Positions 49,528 through 57,151 of a stretch of DNA of 64,000 nt are shown piece by piece. A program made the translations under genes and the position numbers. This DNA comes from CAG-103 sp963627135 (lineage in GTDB: Bacteria; Bacillota; Clostridia; Oscillospirales; Oscillospiraceae): contig CAVFZY010000032.1 in the NCBI GenBank assembly GCA_963627135.1, forward strand, positions 29,863 to 93,862, written 5' to 3'. Numbering within the stretch: position 1 is the stretch's first letter; each line of letters opens with the position of its first letter. Under the pieces are notes generated by a model. It was given only the letters and a program-made list of their open reading frames with translations, was not told where the DNA came from and did not search any database.

Positions 49528-51333
49528 ATGAAAAAAGCCAAGCGCATCCTGGCCGTGCTGCTGTGCGCGGCCCTTTTGATCGGCGTGCTGTGCGCATGCG
49601 GGAAAAACACCGGCGCCGGCACCGACACCGATACAAATGACGATTCCATCGCGCAGCAGCTCTATGACAAGGACGTGACCGCGCCGGACCTCACAAATGC
49701 AACGGCGATCACGCTCTCCGGGACCGATGATGTGACCATCACGGACGGCGGCGTATACGTGCTCACCGGCACACTCACAGACGGGCGCGTGCTCGTCAAC
49801 GCGCCGGGCGCGGACGTGACGCTCGTGCTGCAGGATGCCGACATCACGTGCACGGACAGCAGCGCGCTCTATATCTATAAAGCGTCCGGTGTGCTCGTCT
49901 ATCTCCCGGACGGCACGGTCAGCACCCTCACCGACGGCAGCAGCTATGATTACAGCGACAGCTTTTCCTCCGCCGATGATGAAGAGCCGAACGCCTGCCT
50001 GTACTCCAAGAGCGATCTTGTCATCGCGGGCGGCGGCACGCTCACCGTGACAGGCAACGCCAACAACGGCATCACGGGCAAGGACACCCTGAAGATCGAG
50101 GGTACGACCGTGAACGTCACGACGGCAAACCACGGCGTCAACGGCAAGGACTGCCTCGTGCTCAAGCAGGCGGACGTGACCGTGACGAGCGGCGGCGATG
50201 CACTGCGCTCCACCAACGACAGTGACAGTGCCCTCGGCTGCATCCTCATTGGCGCGTCTGCGCTCGCCCTCACGGCGGGCGAGGACGGCATTCAGGCGGA
50301 GACGACGCTCACGCTCTTTGACACCACCGGCACCATCACCTCCGGCGGCGGCAGCAGCGCCAGCCTCGCCGACGACACGAGCGCCAAGGGCATCAAGGCC
50401 GGCACGGACATCACCATCCGCAGCGGCAGCTACACGCTCGACTGCGCGGACGACGGCGTGCACGCAAACGGCAATGTGACCATCTCCGGCGGCACTTTCG
50501 CCATCACGACCGGCGACGACGGCGTGCATGCGGACGAGGCCGTCACGATCACGGACGGGACGCTCAACATCTCCAAATGCTACGAGGGCATCGAGGGCCA
50601 GACCATCAACATTTCCGGCGGCACGATTGACATCGTCTCGAGCGACGACGGGCTCAACGCCGCGGGCGGCGCCGACCAGAGCGGCTTCGGCGGCAGAGGA
50701 CCCGACAGCTTCGGCAGCAGCTCCGACTGCTACATCACGATCTCCGGCGGCACGATCCGCATCGACGCGAGCGGTGACGGTATCGACTCCAACGGCGACC
50801 TGAACGTCTCCGGCGGCGAGATCTACGTCTCCGGCCCGACAAATGACGGCGACAGCGCCCTCGACTATGACGGCGCGGCCACCATCACGGGCGGCACCGT
50901 CGTTGCGGCCGGGTACAGCGGCATGGCGCAGAACTTCGGCTCCGACTCCACACAGGGCAGCATCCTGCTCACATGCCAGAGCACCTCGACCGAGCCCATC
51001 CGCGTCGCGGACGCGAGCGGCAATGTGCTCGTGGAGTTCACGCCCGCGAAGGCTTATACCTGCGTCGTCGTGAGCACCCCGGCGCTCACGCAGGGGAGCA
51101 CCTATACTGTCACCATGGGCGGCCAGAGCACCGACGTCACGCTCGAGAGCCTCATCTACGGCAGCAGCGGTATGGGCGGCGGCATGGGCGGTCAGCCCGG
51201 CGGCGATATGGGCACCCCGCCCGACGGCACCGGCGGCGGCGATATGGGCACCCCGCCCGATGGCACCGGCGGCGGCAGCATGGGCACGCCCCCTGACGAT
51301 ACCGGCGGCAAAGGCAGCCGTCCCGGACAATAA
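49528..51333 (+). CDS. Secreted lipoprotein with carbohydrate-binding-type beta-helix (DUF4353-like)
   Basis: This 601-residue protein has a lipoprotein-like signal (AVLLCAALLIGVLCACG). A long parallel beta-helix region follows, in which a T-I-S-G-G-T type step recurs (for example GNVTISGGTFAIT, QTINISGGTIDIV, YITISGGTIRID, DLNVSGGEIYVSG), with aspartates such as TGDDGVHAD placed to bind Ca2+. The C-terminus is a Gly/Pro-rich tail with three near-identical 12-residue repeats. Homologues are annotated as carbohydrate-binding domain-containing proteins. AAGGAGG precedes the ATG. It is divergent from, and likely co-regulated with, the VTC operon. Confidence 0.87.
   Translation: MKKAKRILAVLLCAALLIGVLCACGKNTGAGTDTDTNDDSIAQQLYDKDVTAPDLTNATAITLSGTDDVTITDGGVYVLTGTLTDGRVLVNAPGADVTLVLQDADITCTDSSALYIYKASGVLVYLPDGTVSTLTDGSSYDYSDSFSSADDEEPNACLYSKSDLVIAGGGTLTVTGNANNGITGKDTLKIEGTTVNVTTANHGVNGKDCLVLKQADVTVTSGGDALRSTNDSDSALGCILIGASALALTAGEDGIQAETTLTLFDTTGTITSGGGSSASLADDTSAKGIKAGTDITIRSGSYTLDCADDGVHANGNVTISGGTFAITTGDDGVHADEAVTITDGTLNISKCYEGIEGQTINISGGTIDIVSSDDGLNAAGGADQSGFGGRGPDSFGSSSDCYITISGGTIRIDASGDGIDSNGDLNVSGGEIYVSGPTNDGDSALDYDGAATITGGTVVAAGYSGMAQNFGSDSTQGSILLTCQSTSTEPIRVADASGNVLVEFTPAKAYTCVVVSTPALTQGSTYTVTMGGQSTDVTLESLIYGSSGMGGGMGGQPGGDMGTPPDGTGGGDMGTPPDGTGGGSMGTPPDDTGGKGSRPGQ
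51202..51309 (+). repeat. Three tandem 36-bp repeats encoding GDMGTPPDGTGG
   Basis: Units at 51202-51237, 51238-51273 and 51274-51309 encode GDMGTPPDGTGG twice and the variant GSMGTPPDDTGG. They form the end of the beta-helix protein and could vary in copy number by slippage. Confidence 0.85.
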
Positions 51334-51367
51334 ATCAGCTTCCTTTCTTCCTCCAAAATAGAGAAAG

Positions 51368-51400
51368 GCACGCCCCTGCGCATTCCGTGCAGGGGCGTGC
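51368..51400. terminator. Terminator between the beta-helix and GNAT genes
   Basis: A perfect 12-bp stem (51368-51379 with 51389-51400) lies between two convergent genes and may act on both. Confidence 0.8.
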
Positions 51401-51416
51401 TGATCTTCTGTTTCTG

Positions 51417-51959
51417 TTATACCGGCGCGGCGAGCGTTTGGCCGTACACGCGCGTGTGCAGCAGCGTCTCGATCGCGCGCAGCTCGGAAGCCGTGCGCGC
51501 GCCGCCGGTCGTGAGCAGGTACAGCGGGATCGGCCTGCCGCCCGGCTGGAACGACGGCTGGAAGTAGGGGTAGGCCGCGTTGACCGTGAAGCCATGCCGC
51601 TCGTAAAACCCGATGCGCCGCGCGGCCAGCTCCGTCTCCGGCAGCTCCACCTCCAGACAGGCGGGCTTATGAGAGCGCGAGAGCAGCTCGTCAAGCATCT
51701 GCCCGCCGACCCCGCCGCTGCGGTAGGCGGGGTCCACGGCAAAGTGCTCGAAAAAGACAAAACTGTCAAAGTCCCACGACGCCATGAGTGCCTGCACGCC
51801 GCCGGACGGCGCGCGCAGGATATCGACGCGATAGGCGCTGTCGCTCAGCAGTGCGTGCTGCCCCGCCGCGTCCCGCCGCTCCCCGGCCGGGAAGCTCCGG
51901 GCAAGCAGGCGGAAAACCGCGTCAAAATCCTCCGGGCGCATCCGTTCAATCTCCATCAT
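51417..51959 (-). CDS. GNAT-family N-acetyltransferase
   Basis: This 180-residue protein has the GNAT core with FFEHFAVDPAYRSGGVGGQML, in which the R/Q-x-x-G-x-G/A acetyl-CoA loop appears as RSGGVGG. ARRIGFYERHGFTVN is the family's closing motif. It acetylates an unknown amine. The ATG at 51959 overlaps the ttcA stop and follows GGAGG. Confidence 0.88.
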   Translation of the reverse strand: MMEIERMRPEDFDAVFRLLARSFPAGERRDAAGQHALLSDSAYRVDILRAPSGGVQALMASWDFDSFVFFEHFAVDPAYRSGGVGGQMLDELLSRSHKPACLEVELPETELAARRIGFYERHGFTVNAAYPYFQPSFQPGGRPIPLYLLTTGGARTASELRAIETLLHTRVYGQTLAAPV

Positions 51960-52828
51960 TCTGCATCCTCCTTTGGCAGCTCGCCGCGCTCGCGGTAACA
52001 ATCGGCGAACGTGTGCTCTACGCCGCCGGATTTATAGCCGACCATCGTATCCAGACAGACGGAGTGGATGCTGTGAAAGATGCTCTTTTCAATGTCCGGA
52101 TTCTTACGTCGGAGCTCGCGCAGCAGCAGCTTGACCTCCTGCCGCTTGGAGCTGCTGCCATCGTTGCCGTGCGCGGCCGCGCGCTCGGTAAAGCGGCAGG
52201 CACACTGGATGAACTCCAACCCGTTATAGCGCTGCCAGGCGATGATGTCGTCCTCGTGGATGCAGTACATGGGGCGGATGAGCTCCATGCCCAGGAAATT
52301 GCGGCTGCGCAGCTTCGGCGGCATGGCCTGCAGCTGTGAGCCGTAGAACATGCCCATGACGGTCGTCTCGACCACATCACTGAAATGGTGGCCGAGGGCG
52401 ATCTTGTTGCAGCCGAGCTCGCGCGCCTTGCTGTAGAGATAGCCACGGCGCATGCGCGCGCAGAGATAGCACGGCGACTGCCCGATGCCGCTCGTGACAT
52501 CGAAAATGTTCGTTTCAAAGATCGTGACCGGGATGTGCAGCTGCGCCGCGTTGCTCTCGATCTTCTGCCGGTTGACGGCGTTGTAGCCCGGATCCATGAC
52601 GAGGTTGACGACCTCAAACGGCACGTCGCTGTGCCGCTGCAGCAGCTGCAGGAGCTTGGCCATGAGCATGGAGTCCTTGCCGCCGGAGATGCACACCGCG
52701 ATCCGGTCGCCGGGGGAGATGAGTTCGTACTGCTTGATGGCGGTGATGAACGGCGTCCAGAGCACCTTGTGGAATTTTTTCTGGATGCTGCGCTCGATCA
52801 GCTGATAGGGTTCGAGTTGTCTGCTCAT
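51956..52828 (-). CDS. TtcA-like tRNA 2-thiolation protein
   Basis: This 290-residue ATP pyrophosphatase has the PP-loop SGGKDSMLMAKLLQLL (about residues 46-61). It has the CYLCARMRRGYLYSKARELG block with the cysteine pair, and KIALGHHFSDVVET. In TtcA these cysteines hold an iron-sulfur cluster used to thiolate cytidine 32 of tRNA. Related TilS-like and thiolating enzymes share the fold, so the target base is inferred. Confidence 0.85.
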   Translation of the reverse strand: MSRQLEPYQLIERSIQKKFHKVLWTPFITAIKQYELISPGDRIAVCISGGKDSMLMAKLLQLLQRHSDVPFEVVNLVMDPGYNAVNRQKIESNAAQLHIPVTIFETNIFDVTSGIGQSPCYLCARMRRGYLYSKARELGCNKIALGHHFSDVVETTVMGMFYGSQLQAMPPKLRSRNFLGMELIRPMYCIHEDDIIAWQRYNGLEFIQCACRFTERAAAHGNDGSSSKRQEVKLLLRELRRKNPDIEKSIFHSIHSVCLDTMVGYKSGGVEHTFADCYRERGELPKEDAE

Positions 52829-52852
52829 GTTGTTCGCTCCTGGTCCTCTGGT

Positions 52853-53227
52853 TTAACGGTGGTCACAGCGCTGGCACTGCGTCATGGTGTGTGCGCTGTC
52901 GTCTTTATAAAATGCGCCCGACCAGGCGCAGATGCTCTGCAGGATGGGCACGGCGGAGCGGCCCTTGTCCGTCAGGGTGTACTCGACACGCGGCGGGATC
53001 TCGTCATATGACCGGCGCGCGATCATGCCGTCGGCGATCAGCTCCTTGAGCGTCGTGGCCAGCACAGCGTCCGTGATGTTGACCATTTCCTTGCGCAGCT
53101 GACTGTAGCGCAGCGTCTCCTGCGCGGCCAGCACGCAGAGAATGCGCGATTTCCACTTGCCGCCGAACACGCTCAGGCCGTATTCCAGCGGGCAGCGGAT
53201 GTCCTGTTCGAGTTTCTTCTGGTACAT
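52853..53227 (-). CDS. HxlR-family transcriptional regulator
   Basis: This 124-residue winged-helix protein has the HxlR core: CPLEYGLSVFGGKWKSRIL, LRYSQLRKEMVNITDAVLA, T-L-K-E-L and RVEYTLTDKGRS. It is divergent from an isochorismatase-family gene, which it probably regulates. Cysteines occur near both ends (C12; C-x-x-C in QCQRCDHR), which would allow redox or electrophile sensing. The ATG follows GGAGG. Confidence 0.9.
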   Translation of the reverse strand: MYQKKLEQDIRCPLEYGLSVFGGKWKSRILCVLAAQETLRYSQLRKEMVNITDAVLATTLKELIADGMIARRSYDEIPPRVEYTLTDKGRSAVPILQSICAWSGAFYKDDSAHTMTQCQRCDHR

Positions 53228-53308
53228 GCCGATCGCCTCCGGAGCATAGCATACCAGATTTGCAGGAAAAAAGAAAGGGGCGGATTTGGGCAGCATACCG
53301 GGCCGCGC

Positions 53309-53337
53309 TTGCCAAATCCGGCGCGGGGCGCTATCAT
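53309..53337 (+). promoter_or_regulatory. Promoter of the isochorismatase-family gene
   Basis: TTGCCA (53309-53314) and TATCAT (53332-53337) are 17 bases apart, 31 bases before the start codon. Confidence 0.65.
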
Positions 53338-53368
53338 GGGAGCATCTCAACCATCAGGAGGCAGCACC

Positions 53369-53941
53369 ATGCCCAAACAGGCACTCATCATGATCGACAT
53401 GCAGCGGGGCTTTCTCGACAGCGCGTCCCCGCTGTGCATCCCGGCGGCGGAGGGGACCGTGCCCGCGTGCGCGGCGCTCATCGACCGCTGCCACGAAGCG
53501 GGCGTTCCCGTCATCTACGCCGTGCGGCACTACCGGGCCGACGGCACCGACGTGGAAAAGCCGCGCGCGGCCGCGTGGACTTCCGGCGGCAAGCCGCTCT
53601 CGGAAGACTGCGCCGCGCACATGTCGGATGCGTTTCCGACCGCGTTCACCGTCCTGCCGCAGGACTATGTGCTCGTCAAGCCCCGGTTCTCGGCGTTTTT
53701 CCAAACAAGTCTTGACCTCATTTTGCGCCGGCTCGGCGTGCAGACCGTCCTGCTCGCGGGCACGACCACGCCCAACTGCATCCGCACGACGTGCTATGAC
53801 GCCATCTCGCTCGACTATGACGCCGTCGTGCTCTCGGACTGCACGTCCTCCGTCACCGACGCCGTGCAGGCGGCAAATCTCGCCGATATGCAGCGCGTGG
53901 GCGCCATTGTGTGTGCGAGCACGGAGCTGACGCTCGCATAA
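53369..53941 (+). CDS. Isochorismatase-family cysteine hydrolase
   Basis: This 190-residue protein has the catalytic triad of the family: Asp in LIMIDMQRGFLDS, Lys in VLVKPRFSAFF and Cys in LLAGTTTPNCIRTTCYDA, preceded by the cis-peptide-type G-T-T. Members hydrolyse amides such as nicotinamide, or vinyl ethers. Substrate unknown. The start at 53369 follows CAGGAGG. Regulation by the divergent HxlR protein is likely. Confidence 0.88.
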   Translation: MPKQALIMIDMQRGFLDSASPLCIPAAEGTVPACAALIDRCHEAGVPVIYAVRHYRADGTDVEKPRAAAWTSGGKPLSEDCAAHMSDAFPTAFTVLPQDYVLVKPRFSAFFQTSLDLILRRLGVQTVLLAGTTTPNCIRTTCYDAISLDYDAVVLSDCTSSVTDAVQAANLADMQRVGAIVCASTELTLA

Positions 53942-53949
53942 AGCAGCGA

Positions 53950-53976
53950 CCCCGGGTGCAAATCGCACCCGGGGTT
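53950..53976. terminator. Terminator between the isochorismatase gene and a lipoprotein gene
   Basis: An 11-bp stem (53950-53960 with 53966-53976) with a 5-base loop separates two convergent genes. Confidence 0.8.
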
Positions 53977-53990
53977 GCTTTCTCAATTCG

Positions 53991-54545
53991 TCATGACGAA
54001 GTCGAGATGCGCGTGACGTTCAGCCCGCGCGCGCCGACCTGCACGCTGCCGTCCTTGAGCGAGATAAACGGCGAAAAGTCCACCGTCTCCCCGCCCGACG
54101 TGACTGAAACCGTCACGTCCGGGAAAATGTCGCTGACGTTGCAGCCGATGACAAAGGCATCGCCGTTCGTCTGTTCATAAAAAAGCGTTTTGGAGTCGGT
54201 GGCCATATCGTTTTTGTACAGACGCACGGTCGCGTTCGGGTCGCGCGGGATGATGAGATAAAAGTCCCCGTCCGAGATGTGGTGCACCGGCAGCTCGCGG
54301 CCGCCGAAATACGTCTGCTGGAAGAAGTCCAGATCCGTCGGGGCCTGATAGCCGAGGTAGGCCGCGGCATAGAGCTGGCCGTCCGTATACGGCAGGGTGC
54401 TCAGCGGGTCGGGCGTCGGTGTCGGCGTGGCCGCCGCCTCGGGTGCGGGGGTGGGCGTCGCGTCCGGAGTCTGGGCCGCAGTGCCGCAGCCGGTCAGCAG
54501 CAGCGCGCAGAGCAGAAGGGTCGAGAGGATCGTTCGCTGTTTCAT
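53991..54545 (-). CDS. Lipoprotein of unknown function
   Basis: This 184-residue protein has a lipoprotein signal (STLLLCALLLTGCG), a Pro/Thr/Ala linker (about residues 25-48, with several T-P-x-P units) and a compact beta-rich domain. No family was recognised. It is followed by the isochorismatase terminator and preceded on the same strand by the MerR gene 33 bases away, so it may be co-transcribed with merR. Confidence 0.75.
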   Translation of the reverse strand: MKQRTILSTLLLCALLLTGCGTAAQTPDATPTPAPEAAATPTPTPDPLSTLPYTDGQLYAAAYLGYQAPTDLDFFQQTYFGGRELPVHHISDGDFYLIIPRDPNATVRLYKNDMATDSKTLFYEQTNGDAFVIGCNVSDIFPDVTVSVTSGGETVDFSPFISLKDGSVQVGARGLNVTRISTSS

Positions 54546-54578
54546 GGGTCGCCATCCTTTCTGAATCGTATTGTATGG

Positions 54579-55019
54579 TTACGTTTCGTGCGCGTGGTCA
54601 TAGATCGGCTGGATGTCCGGCGGCAGCTGGTCCGGCAGCATGGCGTGCACGCGGTCCTCGCTGCCGTCGCGCATGGCCTGCTCGTAGTACCAGCACTTGA
54701 AGCGGATCATGTCCAGAGATTTCTGCAGGCGCTCGATCTCGGCCTCCACCCGCTCGGCCTGCTGCACAAAGAGCGCGTGCCGCTGCGGGTACGTCTCGCT
54801 CCCCTGCGCGCACCAGGCCATAAACTGCTTGATCTCCTTGATCTCCAGCCCCGAGCGCTTGAGACACTCGATCACGCGCAGCGCCTCGAGCTCCTGCTCG
54901 CCGAAGCGGCGGATGCCCGACGTGCGCGTGAGGTCCGGGAACAGGCCCTCCTTATCATAATACCGCAGCGTGGAGACCGGCAGATCAAACCGCTCCGACA
55001 CCTGACCGATCGTATACAT
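54579..55019 (-). CDS. MerR-family transcriptional activator
   Basis: This 146-residue protein begins MYTIGQVSERFDLPVSTLRY, a MerR helix-turn-helix, followed by the wing and RVIECLKRSGLEIKEIKQFM. A long coiled coil (about residues 75-120) ends in a short effector tail; cysteines are few. GAGGTG precedes the ATG. The 19-base-spacer operator at 55054-55084 lies between it and the divergent hydrolase gene. A second copy lies upstream of a flavodoxin gene at 59148. The inducer is unknown. Confidence 0.92.
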   Translation of the reverse strand: MYTIGQVSERFDLPVSTLRYYDKEGLFPDLTRTSGIRRFGEQELEALRVIECLKRSGLEIKEIKQFMAWCAQGSETYPQRHALFVQQAERVEAEIERLQKSLDMIRFKCWYYEQAMRDGSEDRVHAMLPDQLPPDIQPIYDHAHET

Positions 55020-55053
55020 GGGATCACCTCGAAAAAAATTCACAAAAAAGTGC

Positions 55054-55084
55054 TTGACCTGAAGTCAGCTTCAGGTTGTATGCT
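55054..55084 (+). promoter_or_regulatory. MerR-type promoter with 19-base spacer and dyad
   Basis: TTGACC (55054-55059) and TATGCT (55079-55084) are separated by 19 bases, the long spacer typical of MerR activation. A perfect dyad, ACCTGAAG and CTTCAGGT around TCAG (55057-55076), fills the spacer. It drives the hydrolase-cupin genes. Confidence 0.88.
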
Positions 55085-55137
55085 TATGGTATCAGATCAC
55101 AGCGGCCGTGTCAAGCCGCGAAAAGGAGCGACATACC

Positions 55138-56112
55138 ATGGAAAAAGAGCTGACGCTCACGCAGGAATGGGACAAGACGTTCCCGCAAAACGACGCCGTT
55201 GACCACTGCAAGGTCACGTTTTTCAACCGCTTCGGCATCGAGCTCGCAGCCGATCTCTACAAGCCGAAGGGCGCGCAGGGCCCCTTCGCCGCCGTGGCCG
55301 TGAGCGGACCGTTCGGCGCCGTGAAGGAGCAGTGCTCCGGCCTGTACGCGCAGGAGCTCGCCGCGCGCGGCTTTCTGACCGTCGCCTTTGACCCGTCGTA
55401 CACCGGCGAGAGCGGCGGCACGCCGCGCTATGTCGCCTCGCCCGACATCAACACCGAGGACTTCTCCGCCGCGGTCGACTTCCTTTCGGTGCGCAATGAT
55501 GTGGACCCGGAGCGCATCGGCATCCTCGGCATCTGCGGCTGGGGCGGCATGGCGCTCAACGCCGCCGCCATCGACACGCGCATCAAGGCCACCGTCACGT
55601 CCACGATGTACGACATGACCCGCGTGACCGCCAACGGCTACTTCGACGCCGACGACAATCCGGACGCCCGCTATGCCTTGCGTCAGGCGCTCAACGCGCA
55701 GCGCACCGCTGACTACAAGGCCGGCACGTATCAGCGCGCGGGCGGCGTGGTCGACCCCGTGCCGGAAGATGCGCCGTTTTTCGTCAAGGACTACCACGAC
55801 TACTACAAGACCCCGCGCGGCTACCACCCGCACTCGCTCAACTCCACCGACGGCTGGAACACCACGTCGTCCCTGTCGTTTGTCAATGCGCCCATCCTCG
55901 CCTACGCCGGCGAGATCCGCAGCGCCGTGCTCGTCATCCACGGCGATAAGGCGCATTCGTGCTACTTCAGCCGCGACGCTTTCGCCAAGCTCCAGGGCGG
56001 CAACAAGGAGCTGCTGCTCATCCCCGGTGCCGTGCACACCGATCTCTACGACCGGATGGACATCATCCCGTTCGACCGCATCGAAGCATTTTACCGTCGA
56101 TATCTGAAATAA
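55138..56112 (+). CDS. Alpha/beta hydrolase with a cysteine at the nucleophile position
   Basis: This 324-residue protein has an alpha/beta hydrolase fold. The nucleophile elbow reads ILGICGWGGMALNAAA with Cys133 in place of serine, as in dienelactone hydrolases and COG1073 members. The acid and histidine are probably in VLVIHGDKAH and PGAVHTDLYD. Its substrate is unknown. It is the first gene behind the MerR promoter and is followed 16 bases later by a cupin-containing protein. AAAAGGAG precedes the ATG. Confidence 0.86.
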   Translation: MEKELTLTQEWDKTFPQNDAVDHCKVTFFNRFGIELAADLYKPKGAQGPFAAVAVSGPFGAVKEQCSGLYAQELAARGFLTVAFDPSYTGESGGTPRYVASPDINTEDFSAAVDFLSVRNDVDPERIGILGICGWGGMALNAAAIDTRIKATVTSTMYDMTRVTANGYFDADDNPDARYALRQALNAQRTADYKAGTYQRAGGVVDPVPEDAPFFVKDYHDYYKTPRGYHPHSLNSTDGWNTTSSLSFVNAPILAYAGEIRSAVLVIHGDKAHSCYFSRDAFAKLQGGNKELLLIPGAVHTDLYDRMDIIPFDRIEAFYRRYLK

Positions 56113-56128
56113 ATAAGGAGGCACCATC

Positions 56129-56887
56129 ATGGTCAAACAGACTGCGGGCAGAGACGCCCTGCATGATTTTGCACCCAAATTTGCCGCGCTCAACGATGAC
56201 GTGCTCTTTGGCGAGGTCTGGTCGCGCGAGGGGCAGCTGCCGCGCAAGCTGCGCTCGATCGTCACGATCACGGCGCTCATCAGCAAGGGCATCACGGACA
56301 GCTCCCTCACCTACCACCTCACGACCGCGAAGCAAAACGGCGTGACGAAAACCGAAATGGCCGAGATCCTCACGCACCTCGCCTTCTACACCGGTTGGCC
56401 GAACGCCTGGGCTGCCTTCCGGCAGGCGAAGGAGGTCTACGCCGACGAGGGCGCGGACGCAAACGGCGGCCTCTTCGGCCTCGGTAAGCCGAACACGGCC
56501 TATGCGCAGTATTTCACCGGCGAGAGCTTCCTCAACCCGCTGACCGACCCGACCAAGACCGTTTTCCTCGCAAACGTCACCTTCTCCCCCGCCTGCCGCA
56601 ACAACTGGCACATCCACCACGCGAAGTCCGGCGGCGGCCAGCTGCTGCTGTGCACGGACGGTCTGGGCTGGTATCAGGAGACGGGCAGGCCCGCGCAGGC
56701 CCTGCACCCCGGCGACATTGTGACCATCCCGGCCGGGGTCAAGCACTGGCACGGCGCACAGAAGGACTGCTGGTTCAGCCACATCGCCATCGAGTGCCCC
56801 GGCGAGGAGACGAGCAACGAGTGGCTGGAGCCCGTCACGGACGCGGAATACGCAGCGCTCGACGCCAACTGTGCACAAAGCCCGTGA
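56129..56887 (+). CDS. Carboxymuconolactone decarboxylase-like protein fused to a cupin
   Basis: This 252-residue protein has a CMD-like helical domain at residues 15 to about 110 (LRSIVTITALISKGI, YHLTTAKQNGVTKTEMAEILTHLAFY, YTGWPNAWAAF). It lacks the C-x-x-C of AhpD-type peroxidases, so a peroxide role is doubtful. A cupin domain follows (about 140-235) with metal-type histidines in NWHIHHAKSGGG and HPGDIVTIPAGVKHWHG. Such fusions are common beside flavodoxins and hydrolases under MerR control. The reaction is not known. Confidence 0.87.
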   Translation: MVKQTAGRDALHDFAPKFAALNDDVLFGEVWSREGQLPRKLRSIVTITALISKGITDSSLTYHLTTAKQNGVTKTEMAEILTHLAFYTGWPNAWAAFRQAKEVYADEGADANGGLFGLGKPNTAYAQYFTGESFLNPLTDPTKTVFLANVTFSPACRNNWHIHHAKSGGGQLLLCTDGLGWYQETGRPAQALHPGDIVTIPAGVKHWHGAQKDCWFSHIAIECPGEETSNEWLEPVTDAEYAALDANCAQSP

Positions 56888-56965
56888 ATTTGGGCTTCTC
56901 AGCACACATTTTCTGCATACCGCCACTTGTTCTTCCCACGATAACCGTGGTATGATATAGCATCC

Positions 56966-57000
56966 GCAAAACCCGGAGCGCTTTGCGCTCCGGGTTTTGC
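56966..57000 (+). terminator. Terminator of the hydrolase-cupin unit or leader of nadE
   Basis: A perfect 15-bp stem (56966-56980 with 56986-57000) with a 5-base loop lies 78 bases after the cupin gene. A possible promoter (TTGTTC ... TATGAT, ending near 56955) sits directly ahead, so it may instead be part of a nadE leader. Confidence 0.7.
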
Positions 57001-57029
57001 CGATTCAGATTGCAGAAAAGGCGTTTTTC

Positions 57030-57114
57030 CGCTGTGCAGATTTCTGAGCAGCGGGGGAGCTCGAGGGGGCAAGGCCCGCCTCGATTCCGATCTGCGGCGC
57101 AGGCAAGTTTTGCC
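57030..57114 (+). ncRNA. Structured leader of unknown type upstream of nadE
   Basis: GCAGAT (57036-57041) can pair with ATCTGC (57090-57095), enclosing a long hairpin: TCGAGG with CCTCGA (57061-57066, 57079-57084) and GGGC with GCCC inside. A further small hairpin (57102-57114) follows. No known riboswitch was recognised. It could be a new regulatory leader or chance pairing in GC-rich DNA. Confidence 0.3.
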
Positions 57115-57151
57115 GCGCCGGGCGATTGCTTTTTGAAAGGACTGACGCATT

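Noticed and set aside
57061..57095. A tRNA-like segment ahead of nadE
   Set aside because: A CTCGATTCC run resembles a T-arm, but no acceptor stem or anticodon arm can be built around it.
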